DNA of 64,000 bases, from NCBI GenBank assembly GCA_900149785.2, contig FSSI02000025.1, positions 1-64,000 of the forward strand, given 5' to 3'. Shown piece by piece: positions 49,554 through 58,140 of the stretch (position 1 is its first letter; each line of letters starts with the position of its first letter). A model generated the notes under the pieces. That model saw nothing but the letters and a program-made list of their open reading frames with translations. It was not told the DNA's origin and did no database searches. This DNA comes from Sodalinema lacuna_A. Its GTDB lineage: Bacteria; Cyanobacteriota; Cyanobacteriia; Cyanobacteriales; Geitlerinemataceae. A program made the translations under genes and the position numbers.

Positions 49554-51179
49554 ATGTTTAGTGCATCCATTCCCGAGTCCGAACTCCAGGAACGATTTAA
49601 GTCCCTTCAGAAACAACTGCGCGATCGCTGGCAAACCATTGACCAGTTCGACCAAGATGATAATGATATCCTCGTCATCCCCTCCATTAGCCTGGATCAA
49701 CGGGAACTGCGAAAAATCGCTGGGGTTCACCATTATGAGGAACGCAACCTCTATTCCCTGATTCGCCTACGCAACCCCCGAACTCGCCTCATTTACGTCA
49801 CCTCGCAAGCCCTCCACCCCAGTACCATTGACTACTATCTACAACTTCTACCGGGGATTCCCTTCTCTCACGCCCGCGATCGCCTCCTCTTATTCTCCAC
49901 CTACGACTCGTCTCCCCAACCCCTCACCCAAAAAATCCTCGATCGCCCCCGCTTAATTGAACGCATCTGGCGGGCGTTACGACCCCACCAATCCTATATG
50001 GTCTGTTTCAACGCCACGGCCTTGGAACGGGAGTTATCGGTACGTCTCGGGATTCCTCTGCTAGCGTTGGATCCTGACCTCCTCTATTGGGGAACGAAAG
50101 CCGGTTCGCGGCAGATTTTCAGCGATTGCGGGATTCCCCATCCCCCCGGAAGTGCGTTAGTCCATTCTGTGGAGGACTTGACGGAGGCGGTGTGCGAGTT
50201 ATGCGATCGCCAACCCCAGGCCCAGCGATTTGTGGTCAAACTCAATGAAGGCTTTTCGGGGGAAGGAAACGCCCTTTTAGATGTGACGGGACTCCGGGAC
50301 CGTCCCGCTACACAACGATTGGACCGATTGCGCGATCGCTTCTCCCAGATGCGCTTCCAAGCCGACGGGGAACAGTGGCCCAGTTTCGCTAGCCGCATCC
50401 CGGAACTCGGGGCGATCGTGGAATTGTATATTGAGGGCCAGGAAAAGCGATCGCCGAGTGTCCAATGTCGCATCACTCCCGAAGGAAGGGTCGAAGTCCT
50501 CTCAAGCCATGACCAAATTCTCGGTGGCCCTGATGGACAAGTCTATCTCGGTTGTGTCTTCCCCGCTGATACGGATTATCGACTTCGTCTACAAGAGTTG
50601 GGCTTACGAGTGGGGGCGGCTTTGGCTGAGAAAGGCTGTTTAGAACGCTTTGGAGTGGATTTTATTGCGGTTCACCAAGACGGAGATTGGCAGTTACACG
50701 CCATTGAAATTAACCTCAGAAAAGGGGGAACCACTCACCCCTTTATGGAGTTAAAACTATTAACCAAAGGGCGCTACGACCTAGACAGCGGTTTATTTTA
50801 CAGCCAACAAGGACGGGCAAAGTTCTATCGCGCTAGTGACAATTTACAGAAGCCAGGGTATCGCGGTTTGTTGCCCAATGATTTGATGGAAATTATCGCC
50901 TATCATCAACTTCATTTTGATAGCAGCACGGAAACCGGGACGATTTTTCATCTCATGGGCTGTTTGTCGCAATTCGGCAAGTTGGGGTTAACCAGTATTG
51001 GTAATTCCCGTCAGGAGGCGGATGAGATTTATCAGAGGGTGGTGGATATTTTGGATGCAGAAGGTCGTCGTTATAGCAAGGGAAATCGGGAGGTGGAAAT
51101 GCCCCCCAGTCATCCCATCGCCTGGCGAGGACGCATGGAGGCGGAGAACTCCAAATTCAGGGAAGATAGGGAAAATTAG
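49554..51179 (+). CDS. ATP-grasp protein, peptide ligase PGM1-related
   Basis: A 541-residue protein with an ATP-grasp fold. Residues about 170-400 carry typical grasp segments (QRFVVKLNEGFSGEGNALLD, GAIVELYIEG, GVDFIAVHQDGDWQLHAIEI) with the metal-binding EINLRKGG motif. The family is related to Streptomyces PGM1, which joins amino acids in pheganomycin biosynthesis, but no substrate is implied for the cyanobacterial proteins. GTG 49509 is an alternative start; ATG 49554 is chosen because the family starts near MFSAS. It stands alone between the island and aspS. Confidence 0.75.
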   Translation: MFSASIPESELQERFKSLQKQLRDRWQTIDQFDQDDNDILVIPSISLDQRELRKIAGVHHYEERNLYSLIRLRNPRTRLIYVTSQALHPSTIDYYLQLLPGIPFSHARDRLLLFSTYDSSPQPLTQKILDRPRLIERIWRALRPHQSYMVCFNATALERELSVRLGIPLLALDPDLLYWGTKAGSRQIFSDCGIPHPPGSALVHSVEDLTEAVCELCDRQPQAQRFVVKLNEGFSGEGNALLDVTGLRDRPATQRLDRLRDRFSQMRFQADGEQWPSFASRIPELGAIVELYIEGQEKRSPSVQCRITPEGRVEVLSSHDQILGGPDGQVYLGCVFPADTDYRLRLQELGLRVGAALAEKGCLERFGVDFIAVHQDGDWQLHAIEINLRKGGTTHPFMELKLLTKGRYDLDSGLFYSQQGRAKFYRASDNLQKPGYRGLLPNDLMEIIAYHQLHFDSSTETGTIFHLMGCLSQFGKLGLTSIGNSRQEADEIYQRVVDILDAEGRRYSKGNREVEMPPSHPIAWRGRMEAENSKFREDREN

Positions 51180-51201
51180 GGGTTATGCCTCTTGCCGAAC
51201 C

Positions 51202-51266
51202 GGTGCGTTCCGGCAAGTTTTAACCGAGTGGTCAAAGCCCAAAATTCGGTGATGCCGGAACGCACC
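51202..51266. repeat. Inverted repeat with 14-bp arms
   Basis: GGTGCGTTCCGGCA (51202-51215) and TGCCGGAACGCACC (51253-51266) are perfect complements separated by 37 nt; a small nested pair ACCGA/TCGGT lies inside. Such hairpin units occur repeatedly in cyanobacterial genomes (REP/MITE-like), but no second copy was found in this window. Confidence 0.75.
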
Positions 51267-51270
51267 CTAC

Positions 51271-51340
51271 CCCCTTTTGCCTCTTGCCATCCCCTCGGTG
51301 GGAGGGGCAGGGGTGGGTTATGCCTTTTACCTCTACTTCC
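51271..51340. repeat. Heptamer tract with a 42-nt hairpin element
   Basis: A few TTGCCTC units surround a 42-nt element at 51283-51324 (CTTGCCATCCCCTC... GGGTTATGCC), related to the copies at 22011, 53216 and 54457. The stretch ends at the aspS stop codon, which lies in a CCTATTCC heptamer-like unit. Confidence 0.85.
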
Positions 51341-53134
51341 CTATTCCTTCGTTTTCGGTTTAAAGGTGGAGGAAACATAGAGTTCTTTTAACTGTTTCTT
51401 GTCCACATTGGCGGGGGCGTCGGTGAGGAGACAGCGGGCTTGTTGAGTTTTCGGGAAGGCGATGACATCCCGGATGGAGTCTTCCTGGGCTAATAACATG
51501 ACCAAACGATCTAAGCCGTAGGCGATTCCACCGTGGGGTGGGGTTCCGTAGTCGAAGGCGTTGAGGAGAAAGCCGAATTTCTCGTTGGCTTCTTCGTCGG
51601 ATAAGCCAATGGCCTCGAAGACTTGTTCTTGAATCTCCCGTTGGTAAATCCGTAGGCTACCCCCGCCGATTTCGTTGCCATTTAAGACGAGGTCGTAGGC
51701 TAAGGCGCGGGCGGTTTTGAGGTCGGCTAAATCCTCGGGGTTGGGGGCGGTAAAGGGGTGGTGGAGGGCTTCGAGGCGTTTTTCGTCGGCGTTCCACTCG
51801 AACATGGGGAAGTCGGTAATCCAGAGGAGGTTGAGTTGATTCTCGTCGATGAGATCCATCTGGCGGGCGATGACTTGACGCAGGCGATCGAGGGTTTTGT
51901 TGACGGTTTCGCGGTCTCCGGCGCCGAATAGCAACAGATGACCGGATTCGGCGTTGGTTCGGCTGAGGAGTTCGGCTTTTTGGTCGTCGCTGAGGTTGTC
52001 TTTGATGGCGCCAATGGTATCAATCTCGCCGTTGTCTTTGACGCGAATGTACGCGAGTCCTTTGGCCCCGGCTTCGCTGGCTTCTTTGAAGAGGTCGCCG
52101 CCGGGTTTGATACGGACGTTGGAGATGGCGGCGTTTCCGTTGGGAATGGGGAGGACTTTGACGATTCCGCCGGCTTTGATGGCCCCGGAGAAGACTTTGA
52201 AGCCGGAGTCTTGCATGAGGTCGGAGACGTCGACGAGTTCTAAGCCATAGCGGGTGTCGGGGCGATCGCAGCCGTAGCGGTCCATGGACTCTTGATAGGT
52301 GAGTCGGGGGAAGGGCCGGGGAATGTCAATTCCTTTGACGGTTTTGAAGATGTGGGCGATGAGGGCCTCGTTGAGGTCGATGATTTCGTCGAAGGACATG
52401 AAACTCATTTCCATGTCCAGTTGGGTAAATTCGGGTTGGCGATCGGCCCGTAAGTCTTCGTCGCGGAAACAGCGGGCGATTTGATAGTAGCGATCCATCC
52501 CCGACACCATCAATAACTGTTTGAACAGTTGCGGGGATTGGGGAAGGGCGAACCATTCGCCGGGGTTGACGCGACTGGGGACGAGGTAATCCCGCGCGCC
52601 TTCGGGGGTGGAACGGGTTAGGACGGGGGTTTCGACTTCGACGAAGTTTTGCTGATCTTCGAGGAAGCGACGCATGGCTTTGATGGTCTCATGGCGCAGT
52701 TTGAGGTTTTGGGCCATGCGATCGCGCCGTAAGTCGAGGTAGCGATATTTGAGGCGCAATTCTTCCCGGACGGCTTCGATTTCTGAGGTTCCGACTTGGA
52801 AGGGGAGTTGTTTGTGAACTTCGTTGAGAACTTCGATGCGATCGGCGTAGACTTCGATTTCGCCGGTGGGGAGTTTTGGGTTCAGGGAGTCGTCGGGCCG
52901 TTGATAGACGGTTCCGGTAACGCGCACGACATATTCGTTACGCAGTGCGTCCGCGTCTTGGAAGGCGTCGGGGGTTCGTTCAGGATCGCCGACGATTTGC
53001 ACGACTCCGCTGCGATCGCGCAAATCCACGAAAATCACGCCACCGTGATCCCGACGACGGTCCACCCAGCCGCAGAGGGTGACGGTGTTACCGATATCTT
53101 CTTTTCGGACAGTGCCGCAATAGTGGGTTCGCAT
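51341..53134 (-). CDS. aspS: Aspartyl-tRNA synthetase
   Basis: A 597-residue class IIb synthetase that charges tRNA-Asp. The N-terminal OB-fold anticodon-binding domain (about 15-105: VTLCGWVDRRRDHGGVIFVD) is followed by the catalytic domain with motif 2 (about 215: FRDEDLRADRQPEFTQLD), a bacterial GAD insertion (about 290-420) and motif 3 (GIAYGLDRL, near 545). The length is typical of the bacterial type. The start at 53134 is chosen because the family begins MRTHYCG; codons before it come from intergenic sequence. The end SSTFKPKTKE runs into the heptamer repeat. Confidence 0.96.
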   Translation of the reverse strand: MRTHYCGTVRKEDIGNTVTLCGWVDRRRDHGGVIFVDLRDRSGVVQIVGDPERTPDAFQDADALRNEYVVRVTGTVYQRPDDSLNPKLPTGEIEVYADRIEVLNEVHKQLPFQVGTSEIEAVREELRLKYRYLDLRRDRMAQNLKLRHETIKAMRRFLEDQQNFVEVETPVLTRSTPEGARDYLVPSRVNPGEWFALPQSPQLFKQLLMVSGMDRYYQIARCFRDEDLRADRQPEFTQLDMEMSFMSFDEIIDLNEALIAHIFKTVKGIDIPRPFPRLTYQESMDRYGCDRPDTRYGLELVDVSDLMQDSGFKVFSGAIKAGGIVKVLPIPNGNAAISNVRIKPGGDLFKEASEAGAKGLAYIRVKDNGEIDTIGAIKDNLSDDQKAELLSRTNAESGHLLLFGAGDRETVNKTLDRLRQVIARQMDLIDENQLNLLWITDFPMFEWNADEKRLEALHHPFTAPNPEDLADLKTARALAYDLVLNGNEIGGGSLRIYQREIQEQVFEAIGLSDEEANEKFGFLLNAFDYGTPPHGGIAYGLDRLVMLLAQEDSIRDVIAFPKTQQARCLLTDAPANVDKKQLKELYVSSTFKPKTKE

Positions 53135-53201
53135 GGTGGCAGGGTTAAGGAGTAACGTGCAGTTCAAATCTGGAAAACTTCCCCATTATGCCGTATCGCT
53201 G

Positions 53202-53350
53202 AGGAGAAGGCAAAAGGCATAACCCACCCCTAACCCCTCCCACCGAGGGGATGGCAAGGGGCAAGAGGGGGAAGAAGGGAACGGGGAACACCGGAACGGG
53301 GAACGGGGAACAGGGAACAGGGAACAGGGAACAGGGAACGGGGAACAGGA
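53202..53350. repeat. Heptamer tract with a 43-nt hairpin element
   Basis: The unit GGCATAACCCACCCC... GGATGGCAAG at 53216-53258 (43 nt, CCCCTC/GAGGGG hairpin) is followed by GGCAAGA and GGGAACA/GGGAACG units. A short AT-rich gap of about 240 nt follows to the ksgA stop, with no gene seen. Confidence 0.92.
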
Positions 53351-53591
53351 CAATTATATTTGCTGAACTCATTAACATTTTATTTGATTTTGTCAACTCT
53401 TTTTGTGTTGATTTTTGTTGCGAAAATATTTTGTCGCAGGCTAGATGTTTAATCTTGCGTCCTAGACAAGACTTCAGCCCCTGATTTGCCTTATCCTCTG
53501 GGGCGCTCGACTTCAGTATAACATAAAATCGGCAAACTGCAAGTAGCAAACGGCAAATTTGCATGGAACTCTGGTATATTTTTACAATTCC

Positions 53592-54410
53592 TTAAACATT
53601 CAGGGTTAGACCATTGGCTAAGGCGACCCAATCCTCAACAGCTAGACGTTCGGCGCGACTCTCTGGGGGCAGATTTCGTTGTTCTAGGAGTGTTTGTAAC
53701 TCATCCGTATCAACTTGTCCTTTGAGGTTGTTACGTAGCATCTTGCGACGACTGGAAAATCCCAACTTAATCAAAGTTGCCATTTTCTTGGGATTTTCGG
53801 CGGGAACTGGAATTGTACGAGGGGTGAGACGAACGACAACAGAATCCACCTTCGGCGGCGGGTAGAAGGCTTTGGGGGGAACGTGACAGATGGATTCGCA
53901 ATCGGCTAGGTATTGAACTCGCACGGATAAGGCCCCGAAGGTTTTGGAACCGGGTTTGGCGCAGAGGCGATCGCCCACTTCTTTTTGCAAAAGTAATACA
54001 ATAGAATTATAGGGGTTAGGATTGGGCGAGTCCACGTCTCCAAGGAGTTTTTCTAAAATTGGGGCAGTGATATTATAGGGAATGTTGGCAACGACTTTGT
54101 TTTGATTCTGAAAAATGGCGGGAGACTGGGCTAGAGTCTTGGATACATCTAGGGACAAGAAATCACCTTGAAGTAGCAAGAAATTTTCAATCCCAGCAAA
54201 TTTTTTGGCGAGTTTTTGACATAAGTCGCGGTCAAGTTCGACGGCAACCAATGATTCTGTAAGGGGAAATAATCGGCGGGTTAATACGCCTTGTCCGGGA
54301 CCAATTTCTAGGACGCGATCGCTCGGTGAAAGTTTTGCAGCGGCGACAATTTTATCAAGGACTGCATCACTGCGAAGCCAATGTTGAGCGAATCGTTTAC
54401 GAGGGGGCAT
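53592..54410 (-). CDS. ksgA: 16S rRNA dimethyladenosine transferase RsmA/KsgA
   Basis: A 272-residue methyltransferase that dimethylates two adjacent adenines near the 3' end of 16S rRNA. The SAM-binding motif VLEIGPGQGVLTRRL is at about 34-48, the acidic loop VAVELDRDL near 55 and the catalytic motif NIPYNIT near 110. The C-terminal RNA-binding domain has FSSRRKMLRNNLKG near 225. The start MPPRKRFAQHWLRS is typical of the family. It is followed at its 5' side by a heptamer tract, which may displace its regulatory sites. Confidence 0.96.
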   Translation of the reverse strand: MPPRKRFAQHWLRSDAVLDKIVAAAKLSPSDRVLEIGPGQGVLTRRLFPLTESLVAVELDRDLCQKLAKKFAGIENFLLLQGDFLSLDVSKTLAQSPAIFQNQNKVVANIPYNITAPILEKLLGDVDSPNPNPYNSIVLLLQKEVGDRLCAKPGSKTFGALSVRVQYLADCESICHVPPKAFYPPPKVDSVVVRLTPRTIPVPAENPKKMATLIKLGFSSRRKMLRNNLKGQVDTDELQTLLEQRNLPPESRAERLAVEDWVALANGLTLNV

Positions 54411-54417
54411 GGTTTAA

Positions 54418-54520
54418 AAAGGGCAAGAGGCAAGAGGCAAGAGGCAAGAGGCAAGAGGCATAACCCACCCCTAACCCCTCCCACCGAGGGGATGGCAAGA
54501 AGCAAGAGGCAAGAGGGGGG
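54418..54520. repeat. Heptamer tract with a 43-nt hairpin element
   Basis: GGCAAGA units are followed by the 43-nt element at 54457-54499, identical to that at 53216-53258, then more GGCAAGA units. It separates ksgA from the hydrolase gene. Confidence 0.95.
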
Positions 54521-54579
54521 AATGGGAGACTAAATATGATAGGTTGAGATGTGTTAGATGTCGAGGTCAGTGGCTGGAG

Positions 54580-55443
54580 ATGGCGTACCTAAACCTGCGG
54601 GGTGTTGACCATTACTATGAATGGATTACGGGGGAGTCTACCGACACAGAGAAGCCAGTCATGGTGTTTCTGCATGGCTGGGGGGGGTCGGGACGCTATT
54701 GGCGGAGTACGGCCCGGGCGTTGAGCGATCGCTTCGATTGTTTACTGTACGATATGAGGGGCTTCGGGCGATCGCGGCTGCCGGAGAAAAGCCAACTTGA
54801 GGCGGCCCTGGATTATGAACTCGAAACCTACGCTGATGACTTGGCGGCGTTGCTGGATGCCTTGGTGGGCGATCGCCAGTCCTCCCAAGTTTATCTCAAT
54901 GCCCACTCGATGGGAGCCTCCATCGCGACCCTATTTATCAACCGTTATCCTGAACGAGTCAAGCGGGCCATCCTCACCTGTAGCGGCATTTTTGACTACG
55001 ACGAACGCAGTTTTACCGCCTTCCACACGATTAGTCGCTGGGTGGTTCAGTTTCGCCCCCAATGGCTGGCTTCCGTTCCCTGGGTTGATCGTTTGTTTAT
55101 GGCTCGCTTTCTGAACAAGACCATACCGAGTTACGAAAGTCAAGCCTTTCTCGCAGATTTTTTGATGGCTGATTTCGAGGCGGCGTTGGGTACCGTGTTG
55201 ACGTCGGTTAGCAAGCAAGCGGCGGAAACCATGCCGAGTGAGTTCGCCAAAATTAGGGTTCCCACGCTCTTGGTGGCGGGGGAACGAGATATTATTATTC
55301 CTGCTGAGATGGGCCGTAAAGCCGTGGAACAGAACCAAAAGGGGATGGTTCAGTATCTCGAAATCGCCGAGACAGCCCATTTCCCAATGTTAGAAGATGC
55401 GCCAACCTATCTCGGGGGAATCGCGCCATTTCTAGCGGTTTAA
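54580..55443 (+). CDS. Alpha/beta hydrolase
   Basis: A 287-residue hydrolase with an alpha/beta fold. The oxyanion segment is FLHGWGGSGRYW (about 34-45), the nucleophile serine is in NAHSMGAS near residue 111, an acidic residue lies in GERDIII near 235, and the histidine in TAHFPMLE near 267. This is the usual catalytic triad order. The substrate cannot be told. ATG 54580 is chosen over 54544 because GGAG is suitably placed before it and the domain begins MAYLNLRGVDHYYEW. It reads away from ksgA and toward the glycosyltransferase genes. Confidence 0.88.
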   Translation: MAYLNLRGVDHYYEWITGESTDTEKPVMVFLHGWGGSGRYWRSTARALSDRFDCLLYDMRGFGRSRLPEKSQLEAALDYELETYADDLAALLDALVGDRQSSQVYLNAHSMGASIATLFINRYPERVKRAILTCSGIFDYDERSFTAFHTISRWVVQFRPQWLASVPWVDRLFMARFLNKTIPSYESQAFLADFLMADFEAALGTVLTSVSKQAAETMPSEFAKIRVPTLLVAGERDIIIPAEMGRKAVEQNQKGMVQYLEIAETAHFPMLEDAPTYLGGIAPFLAV

Positions 55444-55444
55444 G

Positions 55445-55613
<169 letters not shown>

Positions 55614-56549
55614 CTAACCCACCGATTGCGGGGTTTTCTCTGAGGTGGGTTCTTTTGTATTTTGATTGAGTTGTCCGCCGAACTTTTGTAGTTCGTAGAG
55701 TTTCACCCCAATTTGATATTCATACTGACTCAACAGACGACCATAAATATAGCCGGCGCGGCCGTCTAAAAAGCCCAATTGTAAGATATAAAAGAGGATA
55801 AACCGCAATAATGGTTTGAAGGGAAGACGCACCCAAATTTTCTTGAGAAAACGTTTGCGTTGTACGGAATCTCCGAATAAATTAGCGCCAATGGTTCCGT
55901 CTTCGGCTTGACCCGAAAGGAGGTTATAATAGACCCGAGCTTCCCAGTTAGAATAACGATTGTGACGAGCGAGCCAGTGATAAATATCTCGGAAGTCGAT
56001 ATGTAGCATATCTTCTTTGAGATAACCGGCTTGGCTGGGAAGAACCACGTGTTCGTGAACTTCGTTGTCGCCGGTGTTGGGAACAGCCTCGGTACTTAGG
56101 TTTTCATAGCGACCGAGTTTGTGCTTGAACAGGCGCAAGTTCCAATCGGGGTATTTACCGCCGTGACGAATCCATTTTCCTAGGAAAAAGACGCGGCGGT
56201 TGAGATAGTAGCCGTCTTTTTCATTTTGTTCAACGACTTGGGCAATTTCATCCCAAAGTTCTGGGGTGATGCGTTCGTCGCAATCGACAATTAACACCCA
56301 GTCATGGCTGAAGGGTAAGTTATCTAAAGACCAATTTTTCTTTTTGGGCCAACGTCCATTAAAGTGAAATTGAACGACGTTAGCGCCGTACTGTTCGGAG
56401 ATTTCACAGGAGCGATCGCTACTTTGGGAGTCTACCACAAAGACTTCGGCGGCCCGGGAGACACTTTCGAGACAGGCGGGGAGATTAGATTCCTCATTTT
56501 TGGCGGGAATGAGGACGGACACGGGAATCTTATGATCAGTCGAAGACAT
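55614..56549 (-). CDS. Family 2 glycosyltransferase, WaaE/KdtX-like
   Basis: A 311-residue GT-A fold enzyme. The N-terminal nucleotide-sugar site is SVLIPAKNEESNLPACLESV (about 11-30) and the metal site is VDCDERITPELWDEI near 90. The order and spacing resemble WaaE/KdtX-type glycosyltransferases of lipopolysaccharide or polysaccharide synthesis. The C-terminal part (about 240-300) has hydrophobic stretches that suggest membrane association. It probably acts at the cytoplasmic face, adding a sugar to a lipid or polymer. It is preceded by a second family 2 gene on the same strand, so a polysaccharide cluster is plausible. Confidence 0.85.
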   Translation of the reverse strand: MSSTDHKIPVSVLIPAKNEESNLPACLESVSRAAEVFVVDSQSSDRSCEISEQYGANVVQFHFNGRWPKKKNWSLDNLPFSHDWVLIVDCDERITPELWDEIAQVVEQNEKDGYYLNRRVFFLGKWIRHGGKYPDWNLRLFKHKLGRYENLSTEAVPNTGDNEVHEHVVLPSQAGYLKEDMLHIDFRDIYHWLARHNRYSNWEARVYYNLLSGQAEDGTIGANLFGDSVQRKRFLKKIWVRLPFKPLLRFILFYILQLGFLDGRAGYIYGRLLSQYEYQIGVKLYELQKFGGQLNQNTKEPTSEKTPQSVG

Positions 56550-56622
56550 ACAAGCTAACCTACGCAGTTTAAGGGAACGGGGATTGAGTAGAGATGAGGG
56601 GAACGGATGGACTCAACGAGAC

Positions 56623-57582
56623 TTACGCGGGGGTTTCCGGGCGATCGCCTGGGAGGTCTTTGGGCGGAAAGAGCATCCCCTCAATGGCAGACCCTAGATA
56701 GCCAATCTGACCGTAAGCATACACCAAATTCTCAAAGCGTTGTGCAGGATCGCGCACAAATTTAAGGGATTTATAAAGTCCTCGGGCGATTCGTTCTCCT
56801 CCTCGTAACAATTGTTTAGACCCGGCATTTCCGGCAAGTTGTTCCCGATAACACTCACTGACCCCTTGCCACCAGCCTCGTTGCAGAAACCAACTGCGGT
56901 TAACTCGTTCTGGGGCCACATTATGGGCCACTAAGGCGTTGGGAAGATAGGCAACTTGCCAACCGAGATTTAAGGCCTTTTCGGTCATGTAGAGTTCTTC
57001 ATTGGAGAGTAGTTTTTTACCCACTCGCCCCAAATTGGGGTCAAAACCGCCAATCTGATTGAGGAAGTCTCGGCGAATACAGTAGTTTAAGCCTCGGGGG
57101 GTGAGTCCTGGGTTTTCAATCAACCGCAGCTCGTCTCCTAAATCATAACGCCCCAGACAGCCGGACATCTCATCGGAGAGCCAGGGCGGTTGAGACATTC
57201 CCTCGGCCCAGATGAGGGTGACTTTGCCACCGGCGATCGCCAATTTATCATTATCCTCGAAGGCGCGACAGAGGCAACTTAGCCAGGTGGGGGTGGCCAC
57301 GGCATCGTCATCGAGATAGGCAATCAGCGGCGCTTCGGTGGCGTTGGCCCCGGTGTTGCGGGCAACGGATAGCCCGAGGGTGGGTTCCCAGATATACCGG
57401 AGACGAGGATGAGGCGATCGCGCGTCAACGACGGCCTTGGTGTTGTCTGTTGAACCATTGTCAACGACGATGACGTCATAGTTCTGGCACTCTGACTGGT
57501 TCAGGAGACTGTCAATCGCGGCCCCGAGATAGGTATCTCGGTTGTGAGTACAGATAATTGCAGAGATGTTTAGATCGGACAT
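56623..57582 (-). CDS. Family 2 glycosyltransferase
   Basis: A 319-residue GT-A enzyme starting MSDLNISAIICTHNRD at 57582. The nucleotide-binding segment is ISAIICTHNRDTYLGAAIDS and the metal site is IAYLDDDAVA near 95. Later features are CIRRDFLNQIGGFDPNLGR and ELYMTEKALNLGWQVAYLP. The frame is open upstream into heptamer repeats, giving a spurious Pro/Phe-rich extension, so those codons are left out. The product is unknown; with the gene at 55614-56549 it may act in surface polysaccharide synthesis. Hormogonium polysaccharide (Hps) enzymes are one possibility. Confidence 0.82.
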   Translation of the reverse strand: MSDLNISAIICTHNRDTYLGAAIDSLLNQSECQNYDVIVVDNGSTDNTKAVVDARSPHPRLRYIWEPTLGLSVARNTGANATEAPLIAYLDDDAVATPTWLSCLCRAFEDNDKLAIAGGKVTLIWAEGMSQPPWLSDEMSGCLGRYDLGDELRLIENPGLTPRGLNYCIRRDFLNQIGGFDPNLGRVGKKLLSNEELYMTEKALNLGWQVAYLPNALVAHNVAPERVNRSWFLQRGWWQGVSECYREQLAGNAGSKQLLRGGERIARGLYKSLKFVRDPAQRFENLVYAYGQIGYLGSAIEGMLFPPKDLPGDRPETPA

Positions 57583-57652
57583 GAAATCCTCAAAGGCCAG
57601 TGACTCGGGGAACGGCCGATAGGCTTGCCGTTCTCGTCTGTTATAGCAGATG

Positions 57653-57790
57653 AGGGCAAGAGGCAAAAAGAAGGGAACAGGGAATAGGGAACGGGGAACA
57701 GGGAACGGGGAACAGGGAACAGGGAACAGGGAACGGGGAACGGGGAACGGGGAACGGGGAACAGGAAATAGGGAACGGGGAACAGGAGGG
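57653..57790. repeat. Heptamer tract upstream of the glycosyltransferase
   Basis: About 17 GGGAACA/GGGAACG/GGGAATA units follow GGCAAGA units. The tract fills the gap between the glycosyltransferase start and the terminator at 57801. Confidence 0.95.
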
Positions 57791-57800
57791 AACGAGGACA

Positions 57801-57831
57801 AAAAAAATTCCTCCCGCATCACCAGGAGGAA
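57801..57831 (-). terminator. Rho-independent terminator (minus strand)
   Basis: On the minus strand TTCCTCC (57831-57825) and GGAGGAA (57814-57808) pair across a 10-nt loop, followed by seven or eight T residues (57808-57801). It would end transcripts coming from the SDR gene or the small frame at 57877-58113. Confidence 0.8.
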
Positions 57832-57876
57832 TCAAGAGGAACTGTCGCATCGAGCGAGGAAATTGCATCGAGGGCC

Positions 57877-58113
57877 TTATGCGGATTCAGGGCATCGCAC
57901 CCAGGTCAAATCTTTACGTTTAGCAGAATCGAGGAACTGAAGTTCCGCACTTAACTTAACCCGATGACTTGAGTATGACAGCGATCGCCCGATAGACGCA
58001 GTGATACGCATCCCGAGTCTCCGTGATACTGCCGTAGATTTGAGGTGACGCACTCTGGGTTCTCTTGGTGATGCAATTGCGGACTTAACGGTGATCTGAC
58101 TCACAGTTTCCAC
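57877..58113 (-). CDS. Possible small basic protein, unknown
   Basis: A 78-codon frame with a GTG start at 58113 and an alternative GTG at 58104 preceded by GGAAA. The product would be basic and Ser/Arg rich (SPREPRVRHLKSTAVSRRLG) and shows no known domain. It begins 27 nt after the SDR stop and ends 45 nt before a strong terminator, so it would be cotranscribed with the SDR gene. The frame is intact, but no homology is recognised, so it may be chance or a decayed gene. Confidence 0.35.
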   Translation of the reverse strand: METVSQITVKSAIASPREPRVRHLKSTAVSRRLGMRITASIGRSLSYSSHRVKLSAELQFLDSAKRKDLTWVRCPESA

Positions 58114-58140
58114 TTAAGTAGTTTTCCTGAGTCGTTTTCC

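Noticed and set aside
57583..57822. N-terminal extension of the glycosyltransferase
   Set aside because: These codons are mainly heptamer-repeat translation (Phe-Pro-Val-Pro pattern) and the domain begins at 57582.
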